Counted from the stretch's first letter, positions 41,592 through 51,009 are shown. The stretch is DNA of 64,000 nt from Siphonobacter aquaeclarae (GCF_900103285.1 NZ_FNGS01000008.1:178094-242093); one strand, 5' to 3'. The notes: a model not told the origin generated them from the sequence alone. Made by a program: numbers and translations.

Positions 41592-43127
41592 TCAGGGTTT
41601 GTCCCAGAAAACACGGGTATCGAGGTCGTCCGCACCCTGACGGGCAACGGCCGCATTGTAGTTATCTGCATTGACCGACTGCTCCAGCTGCGGATAAGTG
41701 AGGCGCCGGATAAAATCTCCCTTGATGGTCCGGCCCGGGTACTTATTCGGCGCCAGGGTCGGGAAGCCGCTGCGTCGCCAGTTGGCAAATGCTTCCGGCC
41801 CGTTGAGGAAGGAAGCCACCCAGTATTGCGTATTGATCTGTTCCAGCGCTGTAGCGGCTGCAAGCGGATGTGCGGTGAGGTAGGCGTCGATATCAGCCTG
41901 TGCGATAGTCGCTGCCGCATCGTATTCTTTCAATTGGTTCATATGTCCGGCGATACCGGCTTTAAAAAAATCGGCCGCCGCACCCTGAATCCAGCCCCGC
42001 TGAGCGGCTTCGGCCAAAAGAAGCTGCGTTTGCGCATAGGTAATGAAGTGGAGGGGACCGTCTACCTTCCCGACTGTCCGCCGGTTGATCTGCGAATAGG
42101 CCCAGCCGCCGGAGCCGATTTTCCCGGGGAAGTTGGGCGCCGTGGCGAGCGAGCCATCGTCATAGCCATAAGGCATCCCGATCTGGTCGGCGGGCGTGGT
42201 ATTGACCGTCGTCTGCTCCGGATTTTTGGAAGGTTCGCCGTACTTCACCGAAATCACCTTCAACCGGGGGTCGTTGTTGGTTTTGAGATAAGCAACAAAC
42301 GGGGCGCCAAGGTAAAAATTGGCCTTTTCGGTATTGTTCCAGAGGTTGCCGAGCGGACTCGTGTAAATACTGGTATAGAGGATTTTGACGTTGTCGTCGT
42401 TCGATTGAAACACCCCGCCCTGAAACGCCTTCTGAACCAGACTCTGGGCCTTGGCCGCGTCGAGTTTGGAGTAGCGCATACCCAGGCGGAGCAGGAGGGA
42501 GTAGCCCAGGCGTTTCCATTTTGCGACATTTCCCTGATAGAAAAGATCACCGGCTTCGATTTTCTTGGTGGCGTCGAGTGCCGCGGTCGCTTCATCGAGC
42601 TCTTTGGCCAGATCGGTGTAGATATCTGCCTGGGGATCGTATTTCGGTAGTTTCGTCCCCTGCAAATACGCCTGGCCTGCCTGGAAGTACGGGACGTCTC
42701 CATAGCTATCCACCAAAACCATAAACACATATGCCTTCCAGATCCGGGCCATGTGATAGAGGTTGGAACGGTTGGCGTCGGACTTGGTCTGGTTCAGTAC
42801 ATCGGCCAGTAGTTTGATCGGTCCGTTGTTTCCGTTATTGGTTCCGCTGTAGAACGTAAACCAGTTGATGCGCGTGTTGTCCCGGTAGTCGATGTTGAAG
42901 TTCGCCCCTGCGTTGACGCCGCCAAATGGCGTAATTGCCTGCTGAACGATAGACGACTCATAATGAACCGTTTGTGCTGTCAGCGTGGTGTTAAGCTGGG
43001 CGTTGGAAAAGAGATATACCGGGTCGATGCTCGTCGACTGAACCGGGTTTTTATTGATTTGTTCGAAGTCTTTGTCGCAACTGCTGAGCAGGGCGGCGAG
43101 GAGAACAAATGCCAGCGTTTTTTTCAT
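41592..43127 (-). CDS. SusD/RagB-like outer-membrane lipoprotein (SusD-like 2 type)
   Basis: A 511-residue lipoprotein (MKKTLAFVLLAALLSSC, Cys17). It begins DKDFEQINKNPVQSTSIDPVYLFSNAQLNTTL, the form of the SusD-like_2 group, with VLVDSYGDVPYFQAGQAYLQGTKLPKYDPQADIYTDLAKELDEA and, near the end, FANWRRSGFPTL and RRLTYPQLEQSVNADNYNAA. It binds the ligand for the SusC 90 bp upstream. The ligand is unknown. A heptad-repeat hairpin fills the gap to SusC. Confidence 0.93.
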   Translation of the reverse strand: MKKTLAFVLLAALLSSCDKDFEQINKNPVQSTSIDPVYLFSNAQLNTTLTAQTVHYESSIVQQAITPFGGVNAGANFNIDYRDNTRINWFTFYSGTNNGNNGPIKLLADVLNQTKSDANRSNLYHMARIWKAYVFMVLVDSYGDVPYFQAGQAYLQGTKLPKYDPQADIYTDLAKELDEATAALDATKKIEAGDLFYQGNVAKWKRLGYSLLLRLGMRYSKLDAAKAQSLVQKAFQGGVFQSNDDNVKILYTSIYTSPLGNLWNNTEKANFYLGAPFVAYLKTNNDPRLKVISVKYGEPSKNPEQTTVNTTPADQIGMPYGYDDGSLATAPNFPGKIGSGGWAYSQINRRTVGKVDGPLHFITYAQTQLLLAEAAQRGWIQGAAADFFKAGIAGHMNQLKEYDAAATIAQADIDAYLTAHPLAAATALEQINTQYWVASFLNGPEAFANWRRSGFPTLAPNKYPGRTIKGDFIRRLTYPQLEQSVNADNYNAAVARQGADDLDTRVFWDKP

Positions 43128-43141
43128 GTTTGAGGCGTTTT

Positions 43142-43216
43142 GAGTTTAGGGTTTGAGGTTTAGTGTTTAGGGTTGGAGTGCTGAACTCTAAACACTAAAC
43201 CCGAAACCCTCAACTC
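43142..43216. repeat. 7-nt-phased inverted repeat between susC and susD
   Basis: Arms of 33 nt (43142-43174 and 43184-43216) agree at 29 of 33 positions around a 9-nt loop. The left arm is tandem heptamers GTTTAGG, GTTTGAG, GTTTAGT, GTTTAGG. It ends one base before the SusC stop codon, inside the probable operon. Confidence 0.88.
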
Positions 43217-43217
43217 T

Positions 43218-46200
43218 TTAGAATTTCAGGTTCACGTTTACACCGTAGCTGCGCGTTGTCGGGAGCGTGTGCGTCTCGATGCCCTGGATGTTATCCGAGG
43301 CACCGTTGACGGCTTCCGGATCCAGGTTGTCCAGGTGTTTTTTGATCAGCAACACGTTGTTGCAAAGCGCCGAAATCGTCAGGTTTTTCACGAAGCCTTT
43401 GTTGACAAACCGGGAGAGGTCGTAGCTGACCGACAAGGCTCTCCAGCGAATGAAACTCGCGTCGTAAATGAAGCGCTCGGCGTTGTTGGTGCTACGGTAG
43501 CTGGAGTAGAAAAGCTCGGCCTCGACACGGGTGGTATTGGCGCTGCCATCGGCGTTGACGCCGTCGAACAGAACGCCCCCTTCCCGGCCCACGAGCGATT
43601 CTTTCGAAAGTCCGTGGCGGAGAAAGTTCAGGTTGGAGTTGGAGATGATCTTATGTCCGCCCTTGAAATCCACCTGCGTAAAAATCCGGAACCCTTTGAT
43701 TGTGAAGGTATTGATCCAGCCGCCGGTATATTTCGGAATCGCACTGCCGAAGGTCTGAACATTCCCCTGTACCGGTGTGCCGCCGGAGGTAATGATGCGG
43801 CCCTGGGCGTCGCGCTTGTAGGCAATGCCGCGGAGAGAGGCCATCGGCATGCCGACTTCGTGCCATACTTCCCCGAAAAAATCACCCTGACCTACTTTCA
43901 GCCGGGCCTGGCCGTCGGCCAGCGCCAGTACTTCGCTCTGGTTGTAGGTGAAGTTGAGGGACGATTCCCAGGTAAACTTCTGGTTTTTCACCGGTACTAC
44001 TGTCAGCAGAGCTTCGATCCCCTTGTTCCGCAGTTGCCCTACGTTGACTTTGGCCTTGTTATAACCGGAAGCGGTGGAGATATCCACGTTGAGAATTTCG
44101 TCAACGGTCTTCTTGTTGTAGAATGCGAGGTCGAGGCTGATCCGGTTGTTCAGGGTTTTGAATTCCAGACCGAGTTCAGCTTCTTTCACCTTCAGCGGGC
44201 GCAGGTTGGGGTTCGGGCTGACGTCGCTCGTGATGTAGCCAAGCGCCTGCCCCTGCAGCGGGTTTGCGTTCAGGTTGTAAAAGAGGTTGTTCTGATAGGG
44301 ATCGGTATCTCCGCCGACTTCCGCATATGCTGCCCGTATCTTGGTGTAATTCATCCAGTTGGGGCGGCTTTTGAGAGCGTCGCTGAGGACGAAGCTACCG
44401 CTCACCGACGGGTACAGGTAACTGTTGGATTGCGGGTTGAGGGTTGAAAACCAGTCGTTTCGGGCCGTTACGTTCAGGAAGGCGAAGTTCTTGTAGGAAA
44501 ACTCCGCAACGCCGTAAACAGAATTCACCCGCTTCTTCGAATAGGCGTACTGCGGGTCCTTGTTCTGCCCGTTCATGATGGTATACAGGCCGCGGATATA
44601 GAAGTTGGTCGCTGAGGCACTGGTATTCGTGTAGATCTGCTGGAGGGAGTTACCGCCCAGAATTACGTCCACCCCGAAGTTGCCCATCTTGTGATTCGCG
44701 CCGACAAGGAAATCAAGATTTCGCTCGCGGAATGTGAGTGTTTCCTGATAGAAGTACCCGTTGAAACCCGTTGCCGCTGCTGCTACCGAGCGGGTACCCG
44801 TCGGTCTGTTGAAGTCATACGGCCGGGTGAAGTAGTCCTGCCCGATCCGCCCCTGGACATACAGCCAGTCGGCCAGTTGGTACCGCAGCGACGCATTGCC
44901 GAAAATCCGGTCCCGGCGCGCATGCTCAAAGCGATCATATGCCACCCAGTAGGGGTTATTCCGGTTGGTGAAACGGGAAGTAGCGCGCTCGTATCCGTTT
45001 TCGTCGTACCGGCCGTCTTTCAGGGTTTTCATGGCGACAGACGTGGCTGTCGTGTACACAGTCGTGTTCGCGTTGAGGTCCTGAAGCCCGATTTGCGGTG
45101 GGTTATGGTTGTATTCGTTGGAATAGTTGGCGTTGAGCTGCGCCGATAGTTTCGGCGTGAAATTGTAGTTCAGCCCGAGGTTGAGAATCTGTTTGTGGTA
45201 GTCGGAGTTCGGGACGATAGACATGGCATCCATGTTCGAAAACGACAGCCGGAAACCGCCTTTTTCATTTCCTCCGGAAAGAGCGATGGAGTTATTCCAG
45301 GAAATACCGGTGCGGTAAAAGTCGCGGATGCGGTTTTTCTCGGCTACGTAGGGCCGTTGTACGCCGTCGAACTGATAGGTCGGCTGGCCGTCGAGCTTTT
45401 CCCCGAAACTGAATACCCCGGAGCTTTGCGCATCACCTACAGTCTGCGGGCGTTTGCCATACTCTCCCTGTCCGTACAAATACTGAAAATCTGTGTAGTC
45501 GAGCGCCCGGTCGGCCAGGAAGTTGGAGTTAAACTCCACCCCGATACCTGTACCGCGTTGCCCGGTTTTGGTGGTGATGACAACAGCCCCGTCTTTGGCC
45601 CGGAACCCGTAAAGTGCGGCAGCGGTAGATCCTTTCAGGACGGTGATACTCTCAATATCGTCCTGGTTGATACTCTGAAGGCCGTCTCCACCGTCCGCTG
45701 CCGATCCGGAGCGGTTGGTAGTGCCGTCGGTATCACCCTGCCGGCTCGAAAAATTCGTATTGTTGATCGGAACACCGTTGACGATAATAAGCGGCGAGTT
45801 GTCGCCCTTGAACGACGACTGACCCCGTATCCGGATCTTCGACGTACCACCGGGCCCGCCTGCGGGCGCAGTGACGTTGACACCGGCTACTTTTCCCTGC
45901 AAACTGTTTCCGAGGTTGACCGTCCGGTTATTCGTGATCTGATCCGTATTGACAGTAGATGTCGAGTATCCCAGTTTCTTCGATTCTTTCTTGATACCCA
46001 GTGCAGTAACGACTACCTCGGTCAGTGCCGTCGTGGCGGCGCGCAGCGTTATGTCGATGACGTTCCGGTTCTGAAGGGGTACTTCCTCCGGAAAATACCC
46101 GACGGAGGAAAATACCAGTATGCCCGTCGTATTATCCGGTACATTGAGCGAGTAGCGGCCTTCGGCGTTGGAAGTAGTACCGATGCCCGGATTGTCTTTC

Positions 46201-46682
46201 ATCCGGACGGAAACGCCCGGAACCGGCAGGCCGTTTTCATCCGAAATTTTCCCGGTGATGACCACCTGCGGAACCGAGACCAGACTGGCTTCCGGCAGGG
46301 AGCTGACCGGCTCGATCTGTGAAACCGTTTTTCGTTTGAGAATAATCTGATTTCCAACCACCTCATACTCCAGACGGAGGGGAGAAAGCAGTTTTTCCAG
46401 GACAGCGTTGAGCTTTTCGTCGACTGCCGAAATAGAAACTTTCCGGCGAACGCCTACCAGCTGCGGACTGTACGAAAACTTGACGTCGGCCGATTTCTCC
46501 AGCATGGAGAGTACCGCGCCGAAATCATCGCGGTCGGCCCGCAGGGTTACCTTGCGGTCCAGTACGTCCTGAGCCTTGCCGTCGGTCGCAAAAGAGACTG
46601 TTGCGAAAGCAAGGCTCACCATAAAGGGAATGAGTGCCAACTTCATGATTTTCCAGCCAACCAGAAATAGTGGTTTTTTCAT
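43218..46682 (-). CDS. SusC/RagA-family TonB-dependent transporter with STN domain
   Basis: A 1154-residue receptor with the long signal typical of this group (MKKPLFLVGWKIMKLALIPFMVSLAFA). An STN domain follows (about 55-120, ..FGAVLSMLEKSADVKFSYSPQLVG). Then come a CarboxypepD-like domain (about 140-225, ITGKISDENGLPVPGVSVRM), the plug (TEVVVTALGIKKESKKLGYSTSTV) and the barrel, ending YGVNVNLKF. The STN domain implies control through a FecR; one lies 337 bp upstream. Ligand unknown; the SusD partner is of a different subgroup from that of the 26-32 kb locus. Confidence 0.95.
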   Translation of the reverse strand: MKKPLFLVGWKIMKLALIPFMVSLAFATVSFATDGKAQDVLDRKVTLRADRDDFGAVLSMLEKSADVKFSYSPQLVGVRRKVSISAVDEKLNAVLEKLLSPLRLEYEVVGNQIILKRKTVSQIEPVSSLPEASLVSVPQVVITGKISDENGLPVPGVSVRMKDNPGIGTTSNAEGRYSLNVPDNTTGILVFSSVGYFPEEVPLQNRNVIDITLRAATTALTEVVVTALGIKKESKKLGYSTSTVNTDQITNNRTVNLGNSLQGKVAGVNVTAPAGGPGGTSKIRIRGQSSFKGDNSPLIIVNGVPINNTNFSSRQGDTDGTTNRSGSAADGGDGLQSINQDDIESITVLKGSTAAALYGFRAKDGAVVITTKTGQRGTGIGVEFNSNFLADRALDYTDFQYLYGQGEYGKRPQTVGDAQSSGVFSFGEKLDGQPTYQFDGVQRPYVAEKNRIRDFYRTGISWNNSIALSGGNEKGGFRLSFSNMDAMSIVPNSDYHKQILNLGLNYNFTPKLSAQLNANYSNEYNHNPPQIGLQDLNANTTVYTTATSVAMKTLKDGRYDENGYERATSRFTNRNNPYWVAYDRFEHARRDRIFGNASLRYQLADWLYVQGRIGQDYFTRPYDFNRPTGTRSVAAAATGFNGYFYQETLTFRERNLDFLVGANHKMGNFGVDVILGGNSLQQIYTNTSASATNFYIRGLYTIMNGQNKDPQYAYSKKRVNSVYGVAEFSYKNFAFLNVTARNDWFSTLNPQSNSYLYPSVSGSFVLSDALKSRPNWMNYTKIRAAYAEVGGDTDPYQNNLFYNLNANPLQGQALGYITSDVSPNPNLRPLKVKEAELGLEFKTLNNRISLDLAFYNKKTVDEILNVDISTASGYNKAKVNVGQLRNKGIEALLTVVPVKNQKFTWESSLNFTYNQSEVLALADGQARLKVGQGDFFGEVWHEVGMPMASLRGIAYKRDAQGRIITSGGTPVQGNVQTFGSAIPKYTGGWINTFTIKGFRIFTQVDFKGGHKIISNSNLNFLRHGLSKESLVGREGGVLFDGVNADGSANTTRVEAELFYSSYRSTNNAERFIYDASFIRWRALSVSYDLSRFVNKGFVKNLTISALCNNVLLIKKHLDNLDPEAVNGASDNIQGIETHTLPTTRSYGVNVNLKF

Positions 46683-47019
46683 ACATTAGAGGGGTTTTGT
46701 CGGTGAGAATCGAGCGCAGAATCCACCCTGCATCCGCGGCAAACGGATGAAGCGTTTTCTCAGGGATACGGAAGTCGATAATGGTGGCACATTATCGGCT
46801 TTCTTTTTTAGGTTTTGTTCATAAAAAGCAGCAGTAAAAAGGCGCTACGCGTACTGATAAGGCTGGTAATCAGTGAACAGAGGCTGGATGGCCGCGAATC
46901 CCCTTCCCTGATAAAGAGAAGGGGTCGGGCACGGTTCATAGTGCCTGCGCAGGGCAGGCGGTTCAGAGGTTAAGCTAAAAGAGGTAAATGATCGTGTTTG
47001 TTGAGCGAAGAAAGACGTG
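46683..47019. other. intergenic region between fecR and susC
   Basis: A 337-bp gap. It holds a perfect 8-bp-arm inverted repeat (46776-46797) and a CCCCTTC/GAAGGGG stem near 46900-46925 without a T-run. No promoter box of the standard type was found, perhaps because an ECF sigma factor reads this promoter. Confidence 0.5.
46776..46797. promoter_or_regulatory. inverted repeat upstream of susC
   Basis: CGATAATG-N6-CATTATCG, perfect arms, about 95 bp before the SusC start. It may be an operator or a leader hairpin. Confidence 0.4.
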
Positions 47020-48141
47020 CTATTCGGCGGTACTGGTACATCCGTTGCCTGTAACGACGATCTGAGCGTCCAGAATCTGGTAACGGGCTTCGATACTCTT
47101 ACAAATGATCTCCAGCTTGCGGAAGAGTGGCTCGTCGGTCAGATCCGCCGTCAGCTGACAGTTTTTCAGGATATCTTCGTCGTATACCATCGTTACGCCG
47201 TAGGATTTCTCGATGGTTCGGAAAACCGACGTCACCGGCGTATTGCGGAATACGAATCGTTGAAGAGCAGGAGTAGGGTTGGATAGTACCGCGGGGTCAT
47301 TGACGAGCGACTTGGTCAGCCGTACATTTTCCCGGGAATACGTAATCTGCTGGTTCGGGCTCAGGACCACGCCTTCGAGCTCGCGGGAGCTGGCTTTTTC
47401 CTTCACCTGCGAATCGGACTGCGCAAAAACAGATACCCGGCCGGTCAGTACCTTCACCACCACGTTCCGGTCTTTCGGATAGGCGCTGACCTGGAAACTA
47501 GTGCCTAATACTTTGGTTATCAATTCGTTGGCATAGACAAAAAAAGGCTGCTGCGGGTTCTTCGCGACTTCAAACAAGGCCTCGCCCGACAGGTATACTT
47601 CCCGTTTATCGACCGCAAAAGACGCCGGATAGCTCAGCCGGCTACCGGGTTGCAGAATCACGGAGCTGCCGTCCTGCAACGTAATCGTCTGCGCATGCTG
47701 GGAGTTGTTAATCCATTCTTTCAGAGGCATGTTTACCTGAGAAACCAGGTTCTGGTAAACGCGCTCCGGACTTTTGTACACGGCAAACCACCACCACGTC
47801 CAGCCAATGGCAAAGATGACCGCGACGGCCGTACCCCATACCCAGCGGCGACGGTATAGCGGAAGTACACGTACACCGTATACGTCGGGGTAAGCCCGGC
47901 GCTGAATCGCTTCCCAGGTAGTTTGTTGCTCTTCGTCGGTGACTACCGGCGCTTTTTCCACCGCGATCTCCGACAACTGCAAGACCAGTTCGGCAGCCTG
48001 CCGGATCGTTTCGGTTTGCTCGGGGTAGTCGGTCAGAAACTGGGACCAGAATTCCCGCGTGGCGGTGTCGGGCTGCTTCACCCACTTCCGGAAGTAGGAG
48101 TCGGCGACGAAGTCTTCCCGGCTGAAATTCTGATACGACAT
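47020..48141 (-). CDS. FecR-family anti-sigma factor without adjacent sigma gene
   Basis: A 373-residue protein: cytoplasmic N-terminus (FVADSYFRKWVKQPDTATREFWSQFLTDYPEQ), one membrane helix (about 100-120, WVWGTAVAVIFAIGWTWWWFAV), and the periplasmic FecR domain (LQDGSSVILQPGSRLSYPASF, VYLSGEALFEVAKNPQQPFFVYANELITKVLGTSFQV). The C-terminal DUF4974-like part is FRNTPVTSVFRTIEKSYGVTMVYDEDIL. It should hold the sigma factor that drives the SusCD pair downstream. The gene upstream is lhgO, so the cognate sigma is encoded elsewhere. Confidence 0.92.
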   Translation of the reverse strand: MSYQNFSREDFVADSYFRKWVKQPDTATREFWSQFLTDYPEQTETIRQAAELVLQLSEIAVEKAPVVTDEEQQTTWEAIQRRAYPDVYGVRVLPLYRRRWVWGTAVAVIFAIGWTWWWFAVYKSPERVYQNLVSQVNMPLKEWINNSQHAQTITLQDGSSVILQPGSRLSYPASFAVDKREVYLSGEALFEVAKNPQQPFFVYANELITKVLGTSFQVSAYPKDRNVVVKVLTGRVSVFAQSDSQVKEKASSRELEGVVLSPNQQITYSRENVRLTKSLVNDPAVLSNPTPALQRFVFRNTPVTSVFRTIEKSYGVTMVYDEDILKNCQLTADLTDEPLFRKLEIICKSIEARYQILDAQIVVTGNGCTSTAE

Positions 48142-48296
48142 GTTTCCCGATCAATTTGACAACAAGAGGGACGGAGGGCCGGTTTTAACTCAGTGTTTTT
48201 GGAAAAAAGTGATATTTTTTTTGACTTTTTCTTTTTTTTTGAAACTAATGTGCTGAAAATCAGTATGGTATAACGGGTCTTTCGAAAGCAGAAAAA

Positions 48297-48330
48297 ACAA
48301 AAAAACTCCGCAAGCGGATGCCTGCGGAGC
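48297..48330 (-). terminator. terminator of lhgO
   Basis: On the minus strand CTCCGCA pairs with TGCGGAG and is followed by seven T, then GTTTTTT. Confidence 0.85.
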
Positions 48331-48351
48331 GTTCAGTATGCTACCAGATGT

Positions 48352-49551
48352 CTAAAACCGCTTCAACGCCATCTCCGAAACCGTCAACCCGATCGACAAC
48401 GAAGACGTAGCTGCCGGCGACGGCGCATTGAGTACGTTGATGACCTTCTCGTCTTCCAGAATCGAAAAGTCGTCGAGCAGACCTCCCGTCCGGTCACAGG
48501 CCTGTGCACGCACGCCTGCGCCACCGGGGGCGAGGTCGCTTTCCTGAATATCCGGAATCAACTCCTGCAGGGCCTTGGTGAAGGCCGCTTTTGAGAAGCT
48601 CCGGTACATTTCGCCAAGGCCGGTTTCCCAGTATTTGGCTGCTACTTTCTGAAAACCGGGCCAGGACAGCGTCTCAAACAACTCGCTGAAATTAATATCA
48701 AGCTTTTTGTAGCCTTCGCGCCGGAACGCGAGTACCGCGTTCGGTCCGGCTTCAACACCTCCGCCGATCATGCGGGTGAAATGGACGCCGAGGAAGGGGA
48801 AATTGGGGTCGGGTACCGGATAGATAAGGTTCCGGACGAGGTACTCCCGGTCTTTCCGGATCTGGTAATACTCGCCGCGGAAGGGCGTAATCCGCACATC
48901 AATCGGCTGCTCCTGTGTCATCTGCGCGATTTTGTCGGAATACAATCCCCCGCAATTGATGACCAGCTTCGTTTCATAAGCCGATTTTGTCGTCGTCACA
49001 ATACTCAGACTCGGGCCTTTTGCGATACCTTTTACTTTTTCACCGAGATGGATTTCACCGCCCAGGTTTCGGAGTTTTTCGGCGTATTTTTCGGCGACGA
49101 CCTTGTAATCGATTATACCCGTTTGCGGAACAAACATCGCATCCACGCCTGCTACATGCGGCTCGATTTCCTTCATCTCCCCCAGACTGATTTTCCGGAT
49201 GGTCGTCAGGCCGTTCTGCTGGCCGCGGTCATACAAATTCTGCAACAGCGGTACCTGCTCGGGCTTGGTAGCTACGACGATCTTGCCGCAGAGATCAAAC
49301 GGAATACCTTCCTCCCGCGCGAATTGCAGCAGCATGTCGTACCCGCGGATGCAGTTGACCGCCTTCAGGCTGCCCGGCTTGTAATACAGGCCGGAGTGGA
49401 TCACGCCGGAGTTATGGCCGGTCTGGTGCGCCGCCACATATGGTTCCTTCTCGATCAGCAGCAGCCGGAGTTCCGGGCGCCGGCGTTTGATCTGGTAGGC
49501 CGTCGCCAATCCGACGATACCCCCTCCGATCACAGTCACATCGTAAAGCAT
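48352..49551 (-). CDS. lhgO: L-2-hydroxyglutarate oxidase LhgO
   Basis: LhgO oxidises L-2-hydroxyglutarate to 2-oxoglutarate with FAD, feeding electrons to the quinone pool. The 399-residue protein has the DAO fold: VTVIGGGIVGLATAYQIKRRRPELRLLLIEKE (5-36), AHQTGHNSGVIHSGLYYKPGSLKA, which is diagnostic of LhgO, and near the end LAPGGAGVRAQACDRTGGLLDDF. It follows a histidine phosphatase gene by 56 bp on the same strand and is closed by a terminator. Confidence 0.93.
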   Translation of the reverse strand: MLYDVTVIGGGIVGLATAYQIKRRRPELRLLLIEKEPYVAAHQTGHNSGVIHSGLYYKPGSLKAVNCIRGYDMLLQFAREEGIPFDLCGKIVVATKPEQVPLLQNLYDRGQQNGLTTIRKISLGEMKEIEPHVAGVDAMFVPQTGIIDYKVVAEKYAEKLRNLGGEIHLGEKVKGIAKGPSLSIVTTTKSAYETKLVINCGGLYSDKIAQMTQEQPIDVRITPFRGEYYQIRKDREYLVRNLIYPVPDPNFPFLGVHFTRMIGGGVEAGPNAVLAFRREGYKKLDINFSELFETLSWPGFQKVAAKYWETGLGEMYRSFSKAAFTKALQELIPDIQESDLAPGGAGVRAQACDRTGGLLDDFSILEDEKVINVLNAPSPAATSSLSIGLTVSEMALKRF

Positions 49552-49607
49552 GGGAAAACAGAAAAAGGCAGAACGCAGGCTGTACCCGTATTCTGCCTTG
49601 TGTATTT

Positions 49608-50255
49608 TCAGGAATTGCTGACTTCGGGCTCGTGCTCGATACCGGCGAGGTGACGGGTGTCGTTCGCCATTTCGAGGGCATAGCGCTTCGTCTGATAATC
49701 GTACCGGAGCCGGTAAAGGCAGAGATTCGAGTGATCCCAGTGGTCCATTTCCGACAGCGGCTCATCAAACAGCGTCGTGAGGAGGATTTTGATGGCGCGG
49801 CCGTGCATGCAGACCAGTACCGTTTTTTCGTCTTCCCGGCTGAGTATGTGTTCGATGACCGGAATCTGCCGTTCGCGGACCATCACAGGGCTGTCTCCGC
49901 CGTGGGCGCGTACGTCGACGTTCCCTACCCGCCAGTTGTAAATCAGGCTGCGGTAGTATTCGTCTTCGGTGTAGTGCGGGGTTTTGCCTTCCATACGGCC
50001 CCAGCCGAACTCGTTGAGACCGGCGTGCTGCTCATAGGGGAGGCCTGCGTCGATGAACGGCTGGACCGATTGTACCGTCCGCTTCAGGGCAGAGGTATAG
50101 ATGCGGTCGAAGGGAACGTCCTTGTACGCTTCGTAAAATGCCCGGGCCTGTGCATGGCCCCGCTCGTTCAGATCAGAGTCGACCCCCGATCCCTGTACTA
50201 TGCCCAATCGATTGTATTCGGTTTCTCCGTGCCGAATCAGATAAATGACTTTCAA
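49608..50255 (-). CDS. histidine phosphatase family protein
   Basis: A 215-residue protein of the phosphoglycerate mutase-like superfamily. The catalytic RHGET motif (residues 8-12, LIRHGETEYN) carries the phosphorylated His9. Further motifs are LNERGHAQARAF, IYTSALKRTVQS with the second Arg, and VCMHGRAIKILLTTLF with the second His. Members dephosphorylate small metabolites; the substrate is not evident. It precedes lhgO and may be co-transcribed with it. Confidence 0.9.
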   Translation of the reverse strand: MKVIYLIRHGETEYNRLGIVQGSGVDSDLNERGHAQARAFYEAYKDVPFDRIYTSALKRTVQSVQPFIDAGLPYEQHAGLNEFGWGRMEGKTPHYTEDEYYRSLIYNWRVGNVDVRAHGGDSPVMVRERQIPVIEHILSREDEKTVLVCMHGRAIKILLTTLFDEPLSEMDHWDHSNLCLYRLRYDYQTKRYALEMANDTRHLAGIEHEPEVSNS

Positions 50256-50336
50256 AATAGTAGTTTGGGACAGAAAACCTGCTCTTTTTTAAACGTGGAA
50301 ACCGCCTGACAATCAGGATTACCGGTAAAAACGCCG

Positions 50337-50344
50337 CAAAATTA
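50337..50344 (-). promoter_or_regulatory. candidate -7 box for the phosphatase-lhgO unit
   Basis: The minus strand reads TAATTTTG, an exact match, 82 bp before the phosphatase start. No good -33 box. Confidence 0.35.
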
Positions 50345-50476
50345 CGAAATCCTCCGTCAGTCGACCGAGTGTGTATTCGATAGTTCGAAATTTATTTTGC
50401 AGGACGTTCTTTTTTGCCGGGAACCATCGGCTTGTCAGCCGTATTCTGTACCCGATAAACTAACCAATCAACCCCT

Positions 50477-50896
50477 ATGTTTCGGAAAGACATTGACGTC
50501 AACTGGCTCAACCGCCTCGGGAAAAATTCCGCCGGCGAGCACCTCGGCATCGAATTCACGGAAATAGGCGCCGATTACATCATCGCCCGGATGCCGGTCG
50601 ACCACCGTACCCGCCAGCCCTTCGGTATTCTCCACGGTGGCGCGTCGGTTCTGCTGGCCGAGACGCTGGGCAGTGTCGCCGCGGCCTGCACGCTCCCGGA
50701 GGACAAAATCCCGGTAGGCCTCGAAATCAACGCCAATCACCTGCGCTCGGTAAAAGAAGGTTTTGTCTTTGGGAAAGTAACGCCGATCCACGTCGGCCGG
50801 ACTACCCAGGTCTGGGACATCCGCATCACAAACGAAGCAGGCCAGCCGGTCTGCATCAGCCGGATAACCATTGCGGTGCTGGATAAGAAAGGATAG
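50477..50896 (+). CDS. hotdog-fold thioesterase (MenI/PaaI family)
   Basis: A 139-residue acyl-CoA thioesterase-like protein. The hotdog core shows the catalytic helix PFGILHGGASVLLAETLGSVAA, with conserved His/Gly and the Glu that activates water in the MenI/EntH group. VGLEINANHLRSVKEGFVFGKVTPIHVGRTTQVWDIRI follows. In menaquinone-using Bacteroidota this family includes DHNA-CoA hydrolase (MenI). No men genes are nearby, so the substrate is not settled. Confidence 0.85.
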   Translation: MFRKDIDVNWLNRLGKNSAGEHLGIEFTEIGADYIIARMPVDHRTRQPFGILHGGASVLLAETLGSVAAACTLPEDKIPVGLEINANHLRSVKEGFVFGKVTPIHVGRTTQVWDIRITNEAGQPVCISRITIAVLDKKG

Positions 50897-50900
50897 GGAA

Positions 50901-51009
50901 AGTTTAGAGTTTTGAGTTTGAAGTTTAGGGTTTAGAGTTCTTGCAGGAATAGCGGAACTCTAAACCCTAAACTTCAAACCCTAAACTTCAAACTCTAAAC
51001 CCTGAAACT
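50901..51009. repeat. 7-nt-phased inverted repeat between convergent genes
   Basis: Left arm 50901-50940, right arm 50955-51009. The 25 inner bases (50916-50940 and 50955-50979) pair perfectly around a 14-nt loop. Heptamers are GTTTAGA, GTTTTGA, GTTTGAA, GTTTAGG on the left and AACTCTA, AACCCTA, AACTTCA on the right. It fills the whole gap between the thioesterase and RraA-like genes. Confidence 0.9.

Noticed and set aside
43269-46322. Long plus-strand open frames opposite the second susC
   Set aside because: They match no family and mirror the susC codon pattern.
43142-51009. Telomere-like TTTAGGG repeats
   Set aside because: The repeats lie inside the chromosome between ordinary genes, are short and inverted, and vary in sequence.
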